Assembly: GCA_964017195.1 (NCBI GenBank)
Contig: OZ024892.1
Coordinates: forward strand, 14,332,071 to 14,396,070
Length of the DNA: 64,000 nt
Origin: Siderastrea radians
Taxonomy: Eukaryota; Cnidaria; Anthozoa; Scleractinia; Rhizangiidae
Reading direction: 5' to 3'
The notes beneath the pieces were generated by a model, which was not told where the DNA came from, did no database searches, and saw nothing but the letters and a program-made list of their open reading frames with translations. Shown one piece after another: positions 44,714 through 55,024 of the stretch. A program made the translations under genes and the position numbers. Each line of letters opens with the position of its first letter. Within the stretch, counting starts at the first letter, position 1.

Positions 44714-47700
44714 GTGAGTTCCTCATACGTTGTTAAGACCGCGTCCACACCTGCTACATACCGATATAGACGATGCACCTGTTTAAACTGGACAGTGCTG
44801 TGGCATGCATAAAGGTAACCCTCCCACCCTTGCCAAGTTAGCTTTTGAAGGTGGAGTTACCCGCATATCCGGGGTCAGGCTCATGTAGCATTTAAAAGGT
44901 TTCATCATTGAAATATCAGAACAATCACAATCCTGACAATCACTCGCAGGCTGAAAACAATTTTGATTAAAATGCTGGAAAAATCTAGGTAGCAAGACTT
45001 CTCGAGACGTCTGAAGCCTAACAACACTAATCTTTGAATATTCTCCTTCAATAGCATTTTTCATAGCATAAACGGCATCATCAGGGAGGGATAAGATATT
45101 TTTCTTAGGATAAGATATTTTTCTTATCCCTGATGATGCCGTCGATCGGCGAAGGCTTGGATTTTAGACTTTAATTTTTACAATAGTGTTAGGCCTCATT
45201 TGGACCTTTATATTATTACCTAACAACACTATATTTCACCGAATCGCTCAAAATCTTTTTCATTCTCAACTTTTCAGTTCTCTAAACAATGACATGCCCT
45301 CGCCAGAGGCTTCGCATCATAATGAAAAGAGACAATACGAAGCTACAACTCTGAAACGTTGGCGAAAAAGGAGCAAGAGAGTTCACCAGCCGTTTTCTTT
45401 GTTCACGTAGTTGTTCAAGTGCTTTAGCGTCCACGCGTAACCTGGAGAAATAGTTTTACCCCGGCATGCCGGGTTGTCAAGATTACGTGTCTAGTAAACA
45501 GGCCCTAACTAATGTGTTTATCTATTTTCTTTCATCCTACTGAGATGACAACCGACAAACGTAGACAAACTTATAAGAGCCATTTCCTGAGAATATCGAG
45601 AATCGAAAGACACTCACGAAAAATCCAATTTTTTTTTATTTTGCCAAAAAATCCCTTTGGGTAAGCTAATTCAAGAAAAAATAATCCAAAGTTCCAATGA
45701 GTTATTTAACGAACGAAAATTTAAAAAGTTCGAAAATGCATAAAATGGCGGTTTTAGGGTCTCTAAACGGGTCAAATTCTCACTCAACTTTAGGAAGCCA
45801 GTGAGAGCGTAAAAAAGATTCTTTTAAAACGAAACAAATCATGAACATTATTTAACCCTTGTACTTTAAAACGGTGTAATAAATTTGTCAATGTTTGGTT
45901 TCGAACATTTTCAAGCGGCGTTCTTATCGAGCCGCTCTTAACCTCGTTTATCACAAGGTAAAATGAAGGCCAACTTCGGCCGCTTAAAACGGCATCTGGT
46001 ATGTATCATTCAACGATTAAGACTACATAGAAAGGAAGCTCTGTCATTGTACTTTTAACCAGGAAAGTTACAGCTTTGGGAATTAAATACTTCCCCGTCA
46101 GTAAATTTTTACTGTTTAGTGATCTGAGCGGGTAGAACTATATGCAAATTACGGATTTAATTCCTGGAATACTGCTAACAATTACAAAGGTCGTTAAAGA
46201 TAGGCTTACCATTAGTTACACCTGCATGCACAATGTTTTTCCTGATCTTTGAAAAAAGGTTCTGCTTTCTTGAGTGGTGCTGAGTCTAATTAATGTTAAA
46301 ACAAAGCAGATTTTTAACGGCATTTCAACAAGACAGGAATCCACTCATTCACCTGAACCAAGATAACATCGAAAACACTGTGAAACAACGTTTTATGCCG
46401 CCTACCTTGCCAACCAAAAAAGCAACAATACAATAGAAAAACATTCCAAACTGTAAACAAACGAATTTTCAGTATCCTGATCGAGCGAAGATAATTTAAA
46501 CTCATCGCGTAGAGGAATAAGCGGAAAGACAGGTGACCTCTGCACTGACCTGCACGTGTCACACCACACTGACAGAGAGAGTCACGCATTCCAGTTCTGT
46601 GATGTGATTTGAGATAAAAACTTGGTGGAAAGTTAAAAAGAAAAAAAAAACAAAACTTGCAATACTTGGCTAGTACGTTGTTGGATCACATGTTAGCATA
46701 AGCTCCACAAAGGAGTTTTTACGGTCACGACTCTTTCTATAAAGCGCGGTAATTTCGCAAGGTATACGTACGTGCTGTTGTAATTTTACTTCTAATTTAA
46801 TTACAGCTCATGAAATAAAATAAACATTGTAGTAAGTTACGTTCAGAGTGTGTAAGTACTGATACTTGGCGTCGTGCAGTTTTTCCGCTTTTCTGCAGAG
46901 GGTTACTGCCTGTGGATTAAGCAGTGATTACCCTGGCCACGTTTCCCTAAAAGAATGCACAAGAGACGTCTCACAGCATCTTCAATTGCACGGACAAAGT
47001 GCAGATAAAGCGGTTCACTGTGAATTCAAGTTGTTAGCCCGAGCAGGTAATGCTATTGCACTTTGTTCTGGATTTACTTACTTCATAGCACTCGGCGTCC
47101 CTTAATCTAGGTTCTGCAGAGTCGTGCTACTCCTGTGCCCTCCGGCGCCCGGGGGGGGGGGGAGGAAGAACGGGGTCTTTTGATCAATGTTTGGGTGTAG
47201 GTTCAAGCTGCGAGTTTGACACCCTGACCCTGTTTAGGGCAGAAAAACAAAATGGAATGTCGATCGTGCTGACCATACCCGGTTGGGGAAAACCCGCATA
47301 CACCACGTTTAGGGGCAGAGACAAAAAAATCGTATCCTGTCCAGCGGCACACCCCAGTACTGACCACATAAGGCAGTAACCCTCCCTTCCGGGGGGTGGG
47401 GGGGGGGCGTGCTTTTAACCTTACCTCGCTCAACTGTAGCACAATATTCATCGACGATAGCACGATGTGATTATTGAACTTCCCCTGATGTAATCTTCCT
47501 TGGCAGCAGTTTGAGCGAGCGAGACGCGGAAGCCACGCAGGCCCAAGTGAGAACTCGCCCACATGATACCTTTTCTCGCTTTGCTATTTTAGCTTGCGCT
47601 TCTTTGGTTTTTGCGTCACGAGGTTGGAAGCTTAGAGTTCAAAGTATATTTATCTTTGATTTTTTGGTCATTTAGGCATTTTTTCAGTAGAAGAGTCCCA

Positions 47701-50700
47701 CCAATATGTCCTCGCCACAGAGCGGAGTTTGGTATTCGCTGGAGATGCTCTAAAATGAGAAGTAGTGTTCCTCCTGAAATGGCCGCACATAAAACAGCCA
47801 CAGCTGTGGCTGTTTTATGTGCAGTCATTTCAGGAGGAACACTTCATCTCACTGTAGAGCATCTCCAGCGAATGCCAAACTGCACTCTGTGGCGAGGACA
47901 TATTGTCAATGACAGGTGAGACTGACTTCTACTGAAAAAAAAAAGCCTAAATAACCAAAAATCAAAGATAAATATACTTTGAACTCTAAGCTTTCAACCT
48001 CATGACGCAAAAACGAATAAAGTTTAAGCTAAAATGGCAAAGCGAGAAAAGGGATCATGTGGGCGAGTTCACGCATGGGCCTGCGCGGTTTCCGCGTCTC
48101 GCTCGCTCGAAAGAAGATTGCATTGAAGTTCAATTTTCGGCGTCTGAAGTCATACCGTGCAATCGTCGTGCTAAACACAGCACCACCTCGCCCCCCTCGG
48201 AAGGGAGGGTTACCCCCTTATGTGGACTATACTGGGATGTGCCGCTGGACAGGATACGGTTTTTGGTCCCTGTCGGGTATGGTCAGTACGATTGACATTC
48301 CATTTCGTTTTTCTGTCCTAAACATGGTCAGGGTGTCAAACCCGCCGAGTCTCCCCTGCACCCAAACATTGATCAAAAGTCCCCCTTCCTACCCCCCCCC
48401 CCCCGGGAGTGGCGCGACTCTGCAGAACCTAGATTAAGGGACGCCGAGTGCCACGAAGTATCTGTGGCCAAAATTACGGAACACAGTAATTCCAGAACAA
48501 AATGCAATAACATTATCTGCTCGGGCTGTTAAAAAAACAACTTGAATTCACTGTCAACCGCTTTATCTGCACTTGGTCGCAATTGAAGATGCCGCGAGAT
48601 GGCTCTTGTGCATTCTTTTAGGGAAACAACTTCAACGTGGCCTGGGTAATCACTGCTTAATCCACAGGCAGTAACCCTCTTCAGAAGTGCGAAAAAACTA
48701 GTTGACGCCATATATCAGTACAACACACCCTGAACGAAACTTACTGCAATATATCGGAATATAGACGACCATTGCGAAATTACCGCACTTTGTAGAAAGA
48801 GTCGTGACCGTAAAAACTCCTTTGTGGAGGCTAACATGTAATCCAACAACTGAATGTGGCTATCTGTTGCAAGTTTTTTTTCTTTTAATTTCCCACCAAG
48901 TTTTTATTCCTGTATTTATATCTCAAATCTCATCAAAGAACTGGAATACGTGACTCTCTCTGTCAGTGTGGTGTGACACGTGCGGGTCAGTACAGAGGTC
49001 ACCTGTCCTTCCGCTTATTCCTCTACGCGATGAGTTTAAATTATCTTCGCTCGATCAGGATACTGAAAATTCGTTTGTTTACAGTTTGGAATGTTTTTCT
49101 ATTGTACTGTTGCTCTTTTGGTTGGCAAGGTAGGCGGCATAAGACGTTGTTTCACAGTGTTTTCGATGTTATCTTGGTTCAGTTGAATGAGTGGATTCTT
49201 GTCTTGTTGAAATGCCGTTAAAAATCTGCTTTGTTTTAACATAATAAGACTCAGCACCACTCAAGAAAGTAGAACCTTCTTTCAAAGATCAGGAAAAGCA
49301 TTGTGCATGGATGTGTAACTAATGGTAAGCCTATCTTTAACGACCTTTGTAATTGTTAGCAGTATTCCAGGAGTTAAATCCGTAATTTGCATATAATTCT
49401 ACCCGCTCAGGTCACTAAACAGTAAAAATTTACTGACGGAAAAGTATTTAATTCCCAAAGCTGTAACTTTCCTGGTTAAAAGTACAATGACAGAGCTTCC
49501 TTTCTATGTAGTCTTAATCGTTGAATGATACATACCAGATGCCGTTTTAAGCGGCCGAAGTTGGCCTTCATTTTACCTTGTGATAAACGAGGTTAAGAGC
49601 GGCTCGATAAGAACGCCGCTTGAAAATGTTCGAAACCAAACATTGGCAAATTTATTAGACAGTTTTAATGTACAAAGGTTAAATAATGTTCATGATTTGT
49701 TTCGTTTTAAAAGAATCTTTTTTACGCTCTCACTGGCTTCCTAAAGTTGAGTGAGAATTTGACCCGTTTAGAGACCCTAAAACCACCATTTTATGCATTT
49801 TTTGAACTTTTTAAATTTTCGTCCGTTAAATAACTCATTGGAACTTTGGATTATTTTTTCTTGAATTAGCTTACCCAAAGGGATTTTTTGGCAAAATAAA
49901 AAAAAATTGGATTTTTCGTGAGTGTCTTTCAATTCTCGATATTCTCAGAAAATGGCTCATAACTACCCATATCACATTTCGGTCAAATCCGATTCCCTGA
50001 AGTATTGTTGTCAGGTAGGCCTTAAAAATCACTTAACATTATTGAAATAGCTGTACATGCGTACTCTTGCTATACTATTTTTCCTTTTGTCACTCTGAAG
50101 GAAACGCACAAGGAAAATATCAGCGGCACTTGGAGGTTGAAGGAAACAGGGACTATCTTCAAGCACCTCTGTGGGGTGAGACTCCTGTGCAAATAACAGT
50201 TCCACCAACGAACGATGGTAAGAATATTTTCCCTTTTCTGTCTGCGATGCCTACACTGATCAAAATTAATGAGTAGAGGCTTAACCAAATTGTGCTGTAT
50301 TCTCTACTCGAGGTAGTGTCTCACTGTCCAGCATTTCAGACGAGTATCTGCACGAAATCAAGAGAGCGGGATGTGGATTCCCTTGCAACTTTATGTGGGA
50401 CGGGCATGGACGATGGGTTCACAACACCTGGAAGTCACATGTTAAAGGTATACAAGGCTTTGAAGCATTTAGCTATCGAATATAGTGGCCAAATAGAGCT
50501 CAAATTAACAAAAAACGTTATTAGACTTTTGGCCCTCAAAAACGAGAAAGGAAGACGAAAGGGGACAAAAGCTGTGAAAAACAACGAAAAGCTGTGAAAT
50601 TTTCTTCCACTACTAAGTTTAAGGACAAAAGCACCAAGAAAATAGTTTCTTCAATTAAATTGAACTCCACTGGGGCACGCTGTTTCATGTCTTTATAGTA

Positions 50701-52000
50701 ATTATTTGCTTGAAGCCAAAACGCGATTAAAATTAATTTACATTAGGAAGGCCCCACAGTTTAATAAAAACACCTTATTGTGTTTCTAGCTGGTAGTGTA
50801 CAACAGGTTTTTAGCTACAGTTGACTCCCGGTAACTCAAACCCTCGGTAACTCGAAGCTCGCGCTAACTCGAAGCAAAATTGATTTCCCCTGGATTTGTT
50901 CCATACATTTACCGTAATTTTACCCTCGATAACTCGAACCTCCCGCTAACTCGAACTGTACAACATGTGTCAGATCTTCCTGTGAGAATGCATGTGATCG
51001 GTGGTGTCAGCAGGAACCCATCCCCCGATAACTCGAACCTTTTCTGATTTCCCTTGAAGGTTCGAGTAATCGCGGGAGTCGACTGTACAAGATACGTTTT
51101 AAAAGTCCTTCTGAGTGCTCATGTTCATTGCAGATCCACTTGATAGTCATCCGCCTCACACCAAGGAAGGAACACTGTGGATTTATGGAGACTCGGTTAA
51201 TGTCTTCTTTGCTCAGTCACTCAAACAGCGAAAACTCTGTAGGGAGATTTTTGAGGACTGTAAGTTCAGCTACAACTGGATCTATCAAGTTCACAACGTT
51301 ACGGTGGCAAAGACAGAGAAAAACGACTTAGATTACGATAACGAAAGAGTATTGCAGAGTTTTCGTCAAGTTATTCAGCGTCCAGGGATGAACGAGAAAA
51401 GCGCCATCATTCTTAACTTTGGTCTTCATTTCGTTGAAAGCACGAACTTTACAAATTACATGAAGCTGATCAATGGTTTGGTGAAAGTACTGCAAAGGGA
51501 AAGGAGTGACTTGACTTCGAATGCGACACAATCAAAGTATCGAGGAGCAGTGATTTGGAAAACTACAACAGCGATTAATAAGGAGAAAGCCAGCAATATT
51601 CATCTTGGACATAAGAGGTTTATGACACAGCAGGTGAGAGCTGGGAGTTCTTCCCAATCATAAAATAAACAAGTTGCACGTGATATTGAGTGCGTGTCAA
51701 GATGCTGAGTCTGTAAGCATCCTTGTTTAATTTAATAATTAAAGGACTGAGTGACTACATGACTTACTGACCAACGGATTGACTAAGTGACAGCATGACC
51801 CACTGACTGACTGAGCGATTGACTGACTGACTGACTGACTGACTGACTGACTGAGCGACTGACTGACTGACTGACTGACTGACTGACCCACTGACTGACC
51901 GAATGACTGATCCACTAACTGACTGAAAGACTGACTGACTGGATGGCTGACTAATTGACTTACGTGACTGACTTCTGACTGACTAACAGACTGATTGATA

Positions 52001-52047
<47 letters not shown>

Positions 52048-52309
52048 CGAATGATCGATTGGCAGGTTTCTTCAATATTTTTGTATTTTTGTTTCGCAGC
52101 GCATTTTGCTGTACAACGCTTTCGCTACCTCGCGGATGTGCAAAGCAGGCTTTAGGGTCCTCGATGTCTTCCCCATTACCGACTCCTACCCGCAGGGGAC
52201 TGGGACCCACGGAGCTCGTGGACCAGTTAAAAACGATATCGTGCACTACAGTAACCTGGCCTTCAGGCCAGCAGAAGAGCTATTAGAAAAGTACTTTGGT
52301 GTAAACTGA
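44056..52309 (+). CDS. NXPE family protein NXPE-B (five exons, 530 aa)
   Basis: The spliced model joins 44056-44713, 50101-50217, 50340-50447, 51134-51633 and 52100-52309 with phases 1,1,1,0, giving 1593 nt and no internal stop. Residues 19-33 (ICVLLFIIIYVFLWL) are a signal anchor, predicting a type II secretory-pathway membrane protein. The N-terminal region has GGDSWRVLIRGPSSISPTVV and DHDNGTYEVLF (filamin/Ig-like). The C-terminal PC-esterase-like domain carries GDS (313-315 in LWIYGDS) and DIVH (507-510). Several sequons (NQT, NKT, NGT) suit a lumenal domain. Intron 1 is long (5.4 kb) and holds a 4.4-kb palindrome; intron 4 holds a ~320-bp tetranucleotide array ending about 40 bp before exon 5. 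Function is inferred from family: acyl transfer or hydrolysis on a glycan, substrate unknown. The Met at 44056 is chosen because it leads into the membrane anchor. Confidence 0.9.
45073..45141. repeat. hairpin in NXPE-B intron 1
   Basis: CGGCATCATCAGGGA pairs with TCCCTGATGATGCCG, with a tandem GGATAAGATATTTTTCTTA pair in between. It resembles a tiny MITE but has no clear target duplication. Confidence 0.7.
45577..49958. mobile_element. ~4.4-kb full-length palindromic (foldback) element
   Basis: The left arm 45577-47803 (about 2.23 kb) and right arm 47804-49958 (about 2.16 kb) are reverse complements along their entire length, with scattered substitutions and small indels. The centre is a spacer-free palindrome (ACATAAAACAGCCACAG| and its complement). 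Ends are GAGCCATTT and AAATGGCTC. ATAA occurs directly outside both (45573-45576, 49959-49962), a possible 4-bp target duplication. No transposase was recognised. A frame of ~80 codons (LFLYAMSLNYLRSIRILKIR) is kept in both arms with few changes but has no known domain. The element lies wholly inside NXPE-B intron 1. Confidence 0.9.
50101..50217 (+). CDS. NXPE-B exon 2 (short)
   Basis: Acceptor CACTCTGAAG|GAAACG, donor GATG|GTAAGA. It encodes NAQGKYQRHLEVEGN and APLWGETPVQITVPP in phase 1. Confidence 0.88.
50340..50447 (+). CDS. NXPE-B exon 3 (short)
   Basis: Acceptor CAGCATTTCAG|ACGAG, donor AAAG|GTATAC. In phase 1 it reads DEYLHEIKRAGCGFPCNFMW and DGHGRWVHNTWKSHVK, matching NXPE-A exon 3. 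A longer open frame over the same bases (from 50292) is a different, non-homologous frame. Confidence 0.85.
50818..51085. mobile_element. 268-bp Tc1/mariner-pogo-like MITE in NXPE-B intron 3
   Basis: Ends CAGTTGACTCCCGGTAACTC and, in reverse complement, CAGTCGACTCCCGCGATTAC. TA flanks both sides (50816-50817, 51086-51087). Internal repeats of TAACTCGAA in both orientations. No coding capacity. Confidence 0.9.
51134..51633 (+). CDS. NXPE-B exon 4 (PC-esterase core)
   Basis: Acceptor TTCATTGCAG|ATCCAC, donor CAG|GTGAGA. It encodes TLWIYGDS, CKFSYNWIYQVHN, ILNFGLHFVES and VIWKTTTAINKEK. Confidence 0.9.
51740..52058. repeat. (GACT)n / (GATT)n tetranucleotide array in NXPE-B intron 4
   Basis: A degenerate GACT array grades into GATT repeats at 51990-52050 and ends about 40 bp before the exon 5 acceptor. 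Confidence 0.95.
52100..52309 (+). CDS. NXPE-B exon 5 (C-terminus)
   Basis: Acceptor TTTGTTTCGCAG|CGCATT in phase 0. Sixty-nine residues from RILLYNAFATSRMCKAG to KYFGVN and TGA, including the catalytic-type DIVHYS. Confidence 0.9.
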   Translation, partial: RILLYNAFATSRMCKAGFRVLDVFPITDSYPQGTGTHGARGPVKNDIVHYSNLAFRPAEELLEKYFGVN

Positions 52310-52364
52310 TGTACATGTGTAGCCATGAAAAAGACATTCAGTCAGTGACCCCAGACAAGCTAGC

Positions 52365-52826
52365 TGGACAAAAAGACGTGAGTTTCCCCCTACCAGCAGC
52401 CTTGGTTACAAGCTAAAAATATAATTTATTCCAAAACAAATCCAGGGAAGAAAATATTGAAGTAAATCGAACCTATGGCCATCCATTGACTAGATGGATG
52501 AAAACACCACTGATCATGAGCTGAAGGCGAGTTGTGGAGTTCACAAGGTTTTAATACAAGGGAACAGATACTTACATGTAGTCAAACAATGTCAAAGAAC
52601 AATAAGAATGTTAGAAATTTTATTTATGGCCTCCCTTTGGAGTCCAACAAACGTCAGTTTTTTTTTAGGTAACCACAAGAAACGCTTCATGACTGTTTTT
52701 ATATTGTTTTCTTTTGAAACGCATACATAACTTGGAATAATTATAAGAGTTTGCTTTAGTTTTGCCGTTAGTGAGCTGAGTGCAACTTTATCAAGGATTC
52801 AAACGCTGGACACAGATGATGAGATT
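52365..52826 (+). repeat. dispersed repeat, copy A (uninterrupted)
   Basis: Begins GGACAAAAAGACGTGAG, contains CCAGCAGCCTTGGTTACAAG, AACCTATGGCCATCCATTGA and TTTGAAACGCATACATAAC, and matches 62738-64000 apart from the insertions there. It starts 56 bp after the NXPE-B stop, so it may be part of the 3' UTR. At CCAACAAACGTCAG it shows the empty site of the MITE found in copy B. Confidence 0.9.
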
Positions 52827-54261
52827 TTCTCGCATTTATTAAGACGGTCCTTTAGGGCGCAGTCTTATAGTTCTCCAAGATTCTGGTCATAGTAGGTTGT
52901 TGAAAGTCACACTGATTGATTGGTTGCTTAATGATATCTTATGGGGGTGGGGACGGAAGAGGGCTTATGTTTTGACGTTCATTTTCTTGGGGACATGCGT
53001 GGCTAGGTTATTACAATGCCTCCACCGCGCTTATGTTTGGGAGGTTGTAGGGGACAGTAGGAAGGGTCTTTCAGTTGAGGCTTCTTATAGCCTTTTCTGG
53101 ATAGAACAGGAAATTAGTAAAATTAGTAAAAGAGTAAATTACACGTCTAACTATGAGTTTATTTTGTTATGACTGTGTAATTTGTCACATCTGACATGTG
53201 TTAAGAATATGCCAACTCATGCATTTGAAATCTAGTTCATATAAAGAGGGAACTAAAAGGCTAGAATCTACGGTGGGTTAATTTTGTCGAAACAAAACAC
53301 TTACCTGTGAAAACCAGCGAAGTATCAACAAAATGTGGTGAAAGATTTGTTTTTCAAGTTTAACTCGAGATCAACTTTCAACAAGTAGTCACGCAGATAT
53401 CAAGGTAACCCGATTTCATGAAAACGCATGCCATTTATTACTCCATTACAAAATACTGAAATTGCAAGGGTTGTAGGAGAATTCACAGATACGGTTTGGT
53501 ACAAAATTTCTGCAGCTGCAGGTTTTCATTTTTGCGAGTTTACTTTCTGCAATTATTAAAACAATTTATTTCTAATACCTAACAGAAAAAAAATCCGTGA
53601 ATCTAGGTGGCCAGAACTATATAACTCCAGCCAGTAATGGCTCGTCTTTGATAAACCACGGGTTTTCTTGTATTTGTCTTTCGTTCAACATATGCATTTA
53701 AAAAAGTTCCGCCAAAACTTTACTCCATTCAACACTTTCAAAATTACATACAAGCATCACCTTTCGACAGGTAATGTGAAATCGTGTTGGTGACATTTAT
53801 TAAACTGACTATATTGTTGAGAAACAAAACGGAATTAGCAACAAAACATTCACTGAATAAAACGATGAAATCGCATTCGTCGACATTCGGTACACTATAA
53901 GTTTATTTAGCTGCTAAAAGCTTTACGGATTGACGTGTTTTACATCTTCATGCTTTTTTACCTGTATTACGGTTGCATGTAGTTAAAAACCCGAGGATGT
54001 TAGAATTCCAACTGAACATGACTTCTCAAAAATCGCAAAATTAATCCCCAGCAGGAAATAAAACAGTCTGTTTTCCCATTTGCAAAATTAGTTCCCGCAA
54101 AACAAAAAATCGCCAATCCGCAAAATTACATGTAAGCTCCCGCAAAAATTTAGTGCTACGCGATATTCACTTTCTCCTACTTAACTGAACGAATGTCTAA
54201 GTTTGTTACTTGATTTTACGCATACCGCTTATTTTTCGATTGCTCGCGGCCAAGTATAAAG
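52827..54261. other. gene-free stretch
   Basis: No exon or RNA gene recognised. Confidence 0.4.
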
Positions 54262-54618
54262 CCCTGGCCAAACAGAGTCGAAAGTTATCGCAAGTTGAAA
54301 ACTTGCATTAACTTGCCTGCCGGTTTGGCCATGACTTGCCATTGCTTGCGATGACTTGCGTTCACTTTGATCGAGCCCAAATTTGCACGCAAGTAAGCGC
54401 AAGTTTTACGCCGTTTGCGGCCACCCAAAGCAAGTCGTCGCAAGTTGGCTTCAGTGTTATTTTCCTTTAATTTGTAAGGGCGCGCGTGCAAGGCTGCACT
54501 GAAATGGCTCTTTTGGTACTTGCCTTGAACTTGCGTCTACTTGCGAGTCCGTTTTGCCACCCTGATCGCAAGTTCACATTTCCTAACTTCTGTTGACTTG
54601 CGACTCCGTTTGGCCGGG
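54262..54618. mobile_element. MITE rich in CTTGCG motifs
   Basis: CCCTGGCCAAACAGAGTCG at the left and CGACTCCGTTTGGCCGGG at the right are imperfect inverted repeats. Between them GCAAGT/ACTTGC occurs more than a dozen times in both orientations, as expected of subterminal transposase-binding motifs. TATAA lies beside both ends. Confidence 0.75.
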
Positions 54619-54945
54619 TATAAGAAAAATGTTGCATTCGATATTAATGAAAAACACCCTGTAAATTGGCATTTCCATTTTCTACGTGCTAAGTTTAATC
54701 ATAAAGGCTACTCAAACTCTGGATAGCGAATGCTTTGACCTTCGAGCGTAGCAGTTTTCTCCTAGCGCGAGTTTTTGACGCCATCTATAGCTATTAGGAG
54801 ATAAAATGTGTAATATACTACTTAAACTGTCAACGTTCATCCACACACTGATAACACTGGTCAGGGTTGTGGATTACTATACATACAACCCAAGTAAGAT
54901 GTTGTCGATTGCTATACATACATCCCATACATGCACACTGACTGA

Positions 54946-54987
54946 GTTTTAACCAAGAGAGGATGATCATCTTCTCTTGGTTTTAAC
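54946..54987. repeat. short hairpin 3' of GPCR3
   Basis: AACCAAGAGA and TCTCTTGGTT flank a TGATCA centre, about 40 bp beyond the GPCR3 stop. It would be in the 3' UTR of that transcript. Confidence 0.6.
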
Positions 54988-55024
54988 CGATTGCACTCCT
55001 TTATTGCCATCTGGTTCTCGGAGC

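Noticed and set aside
47203..48437. Frames of 119-126 codons in the palindrome arms
   Set aside because: They read through the G/C runs of the repeat and have no domain; likely noncoding repeat sequence.
45577..49958. Palindrome as a sequencing hairpin artefact
   Set aside because: The arms carry many independent substitutions and indels and the element has discrete ends with ATAA on both sides; still worth confirming with spanning reads.
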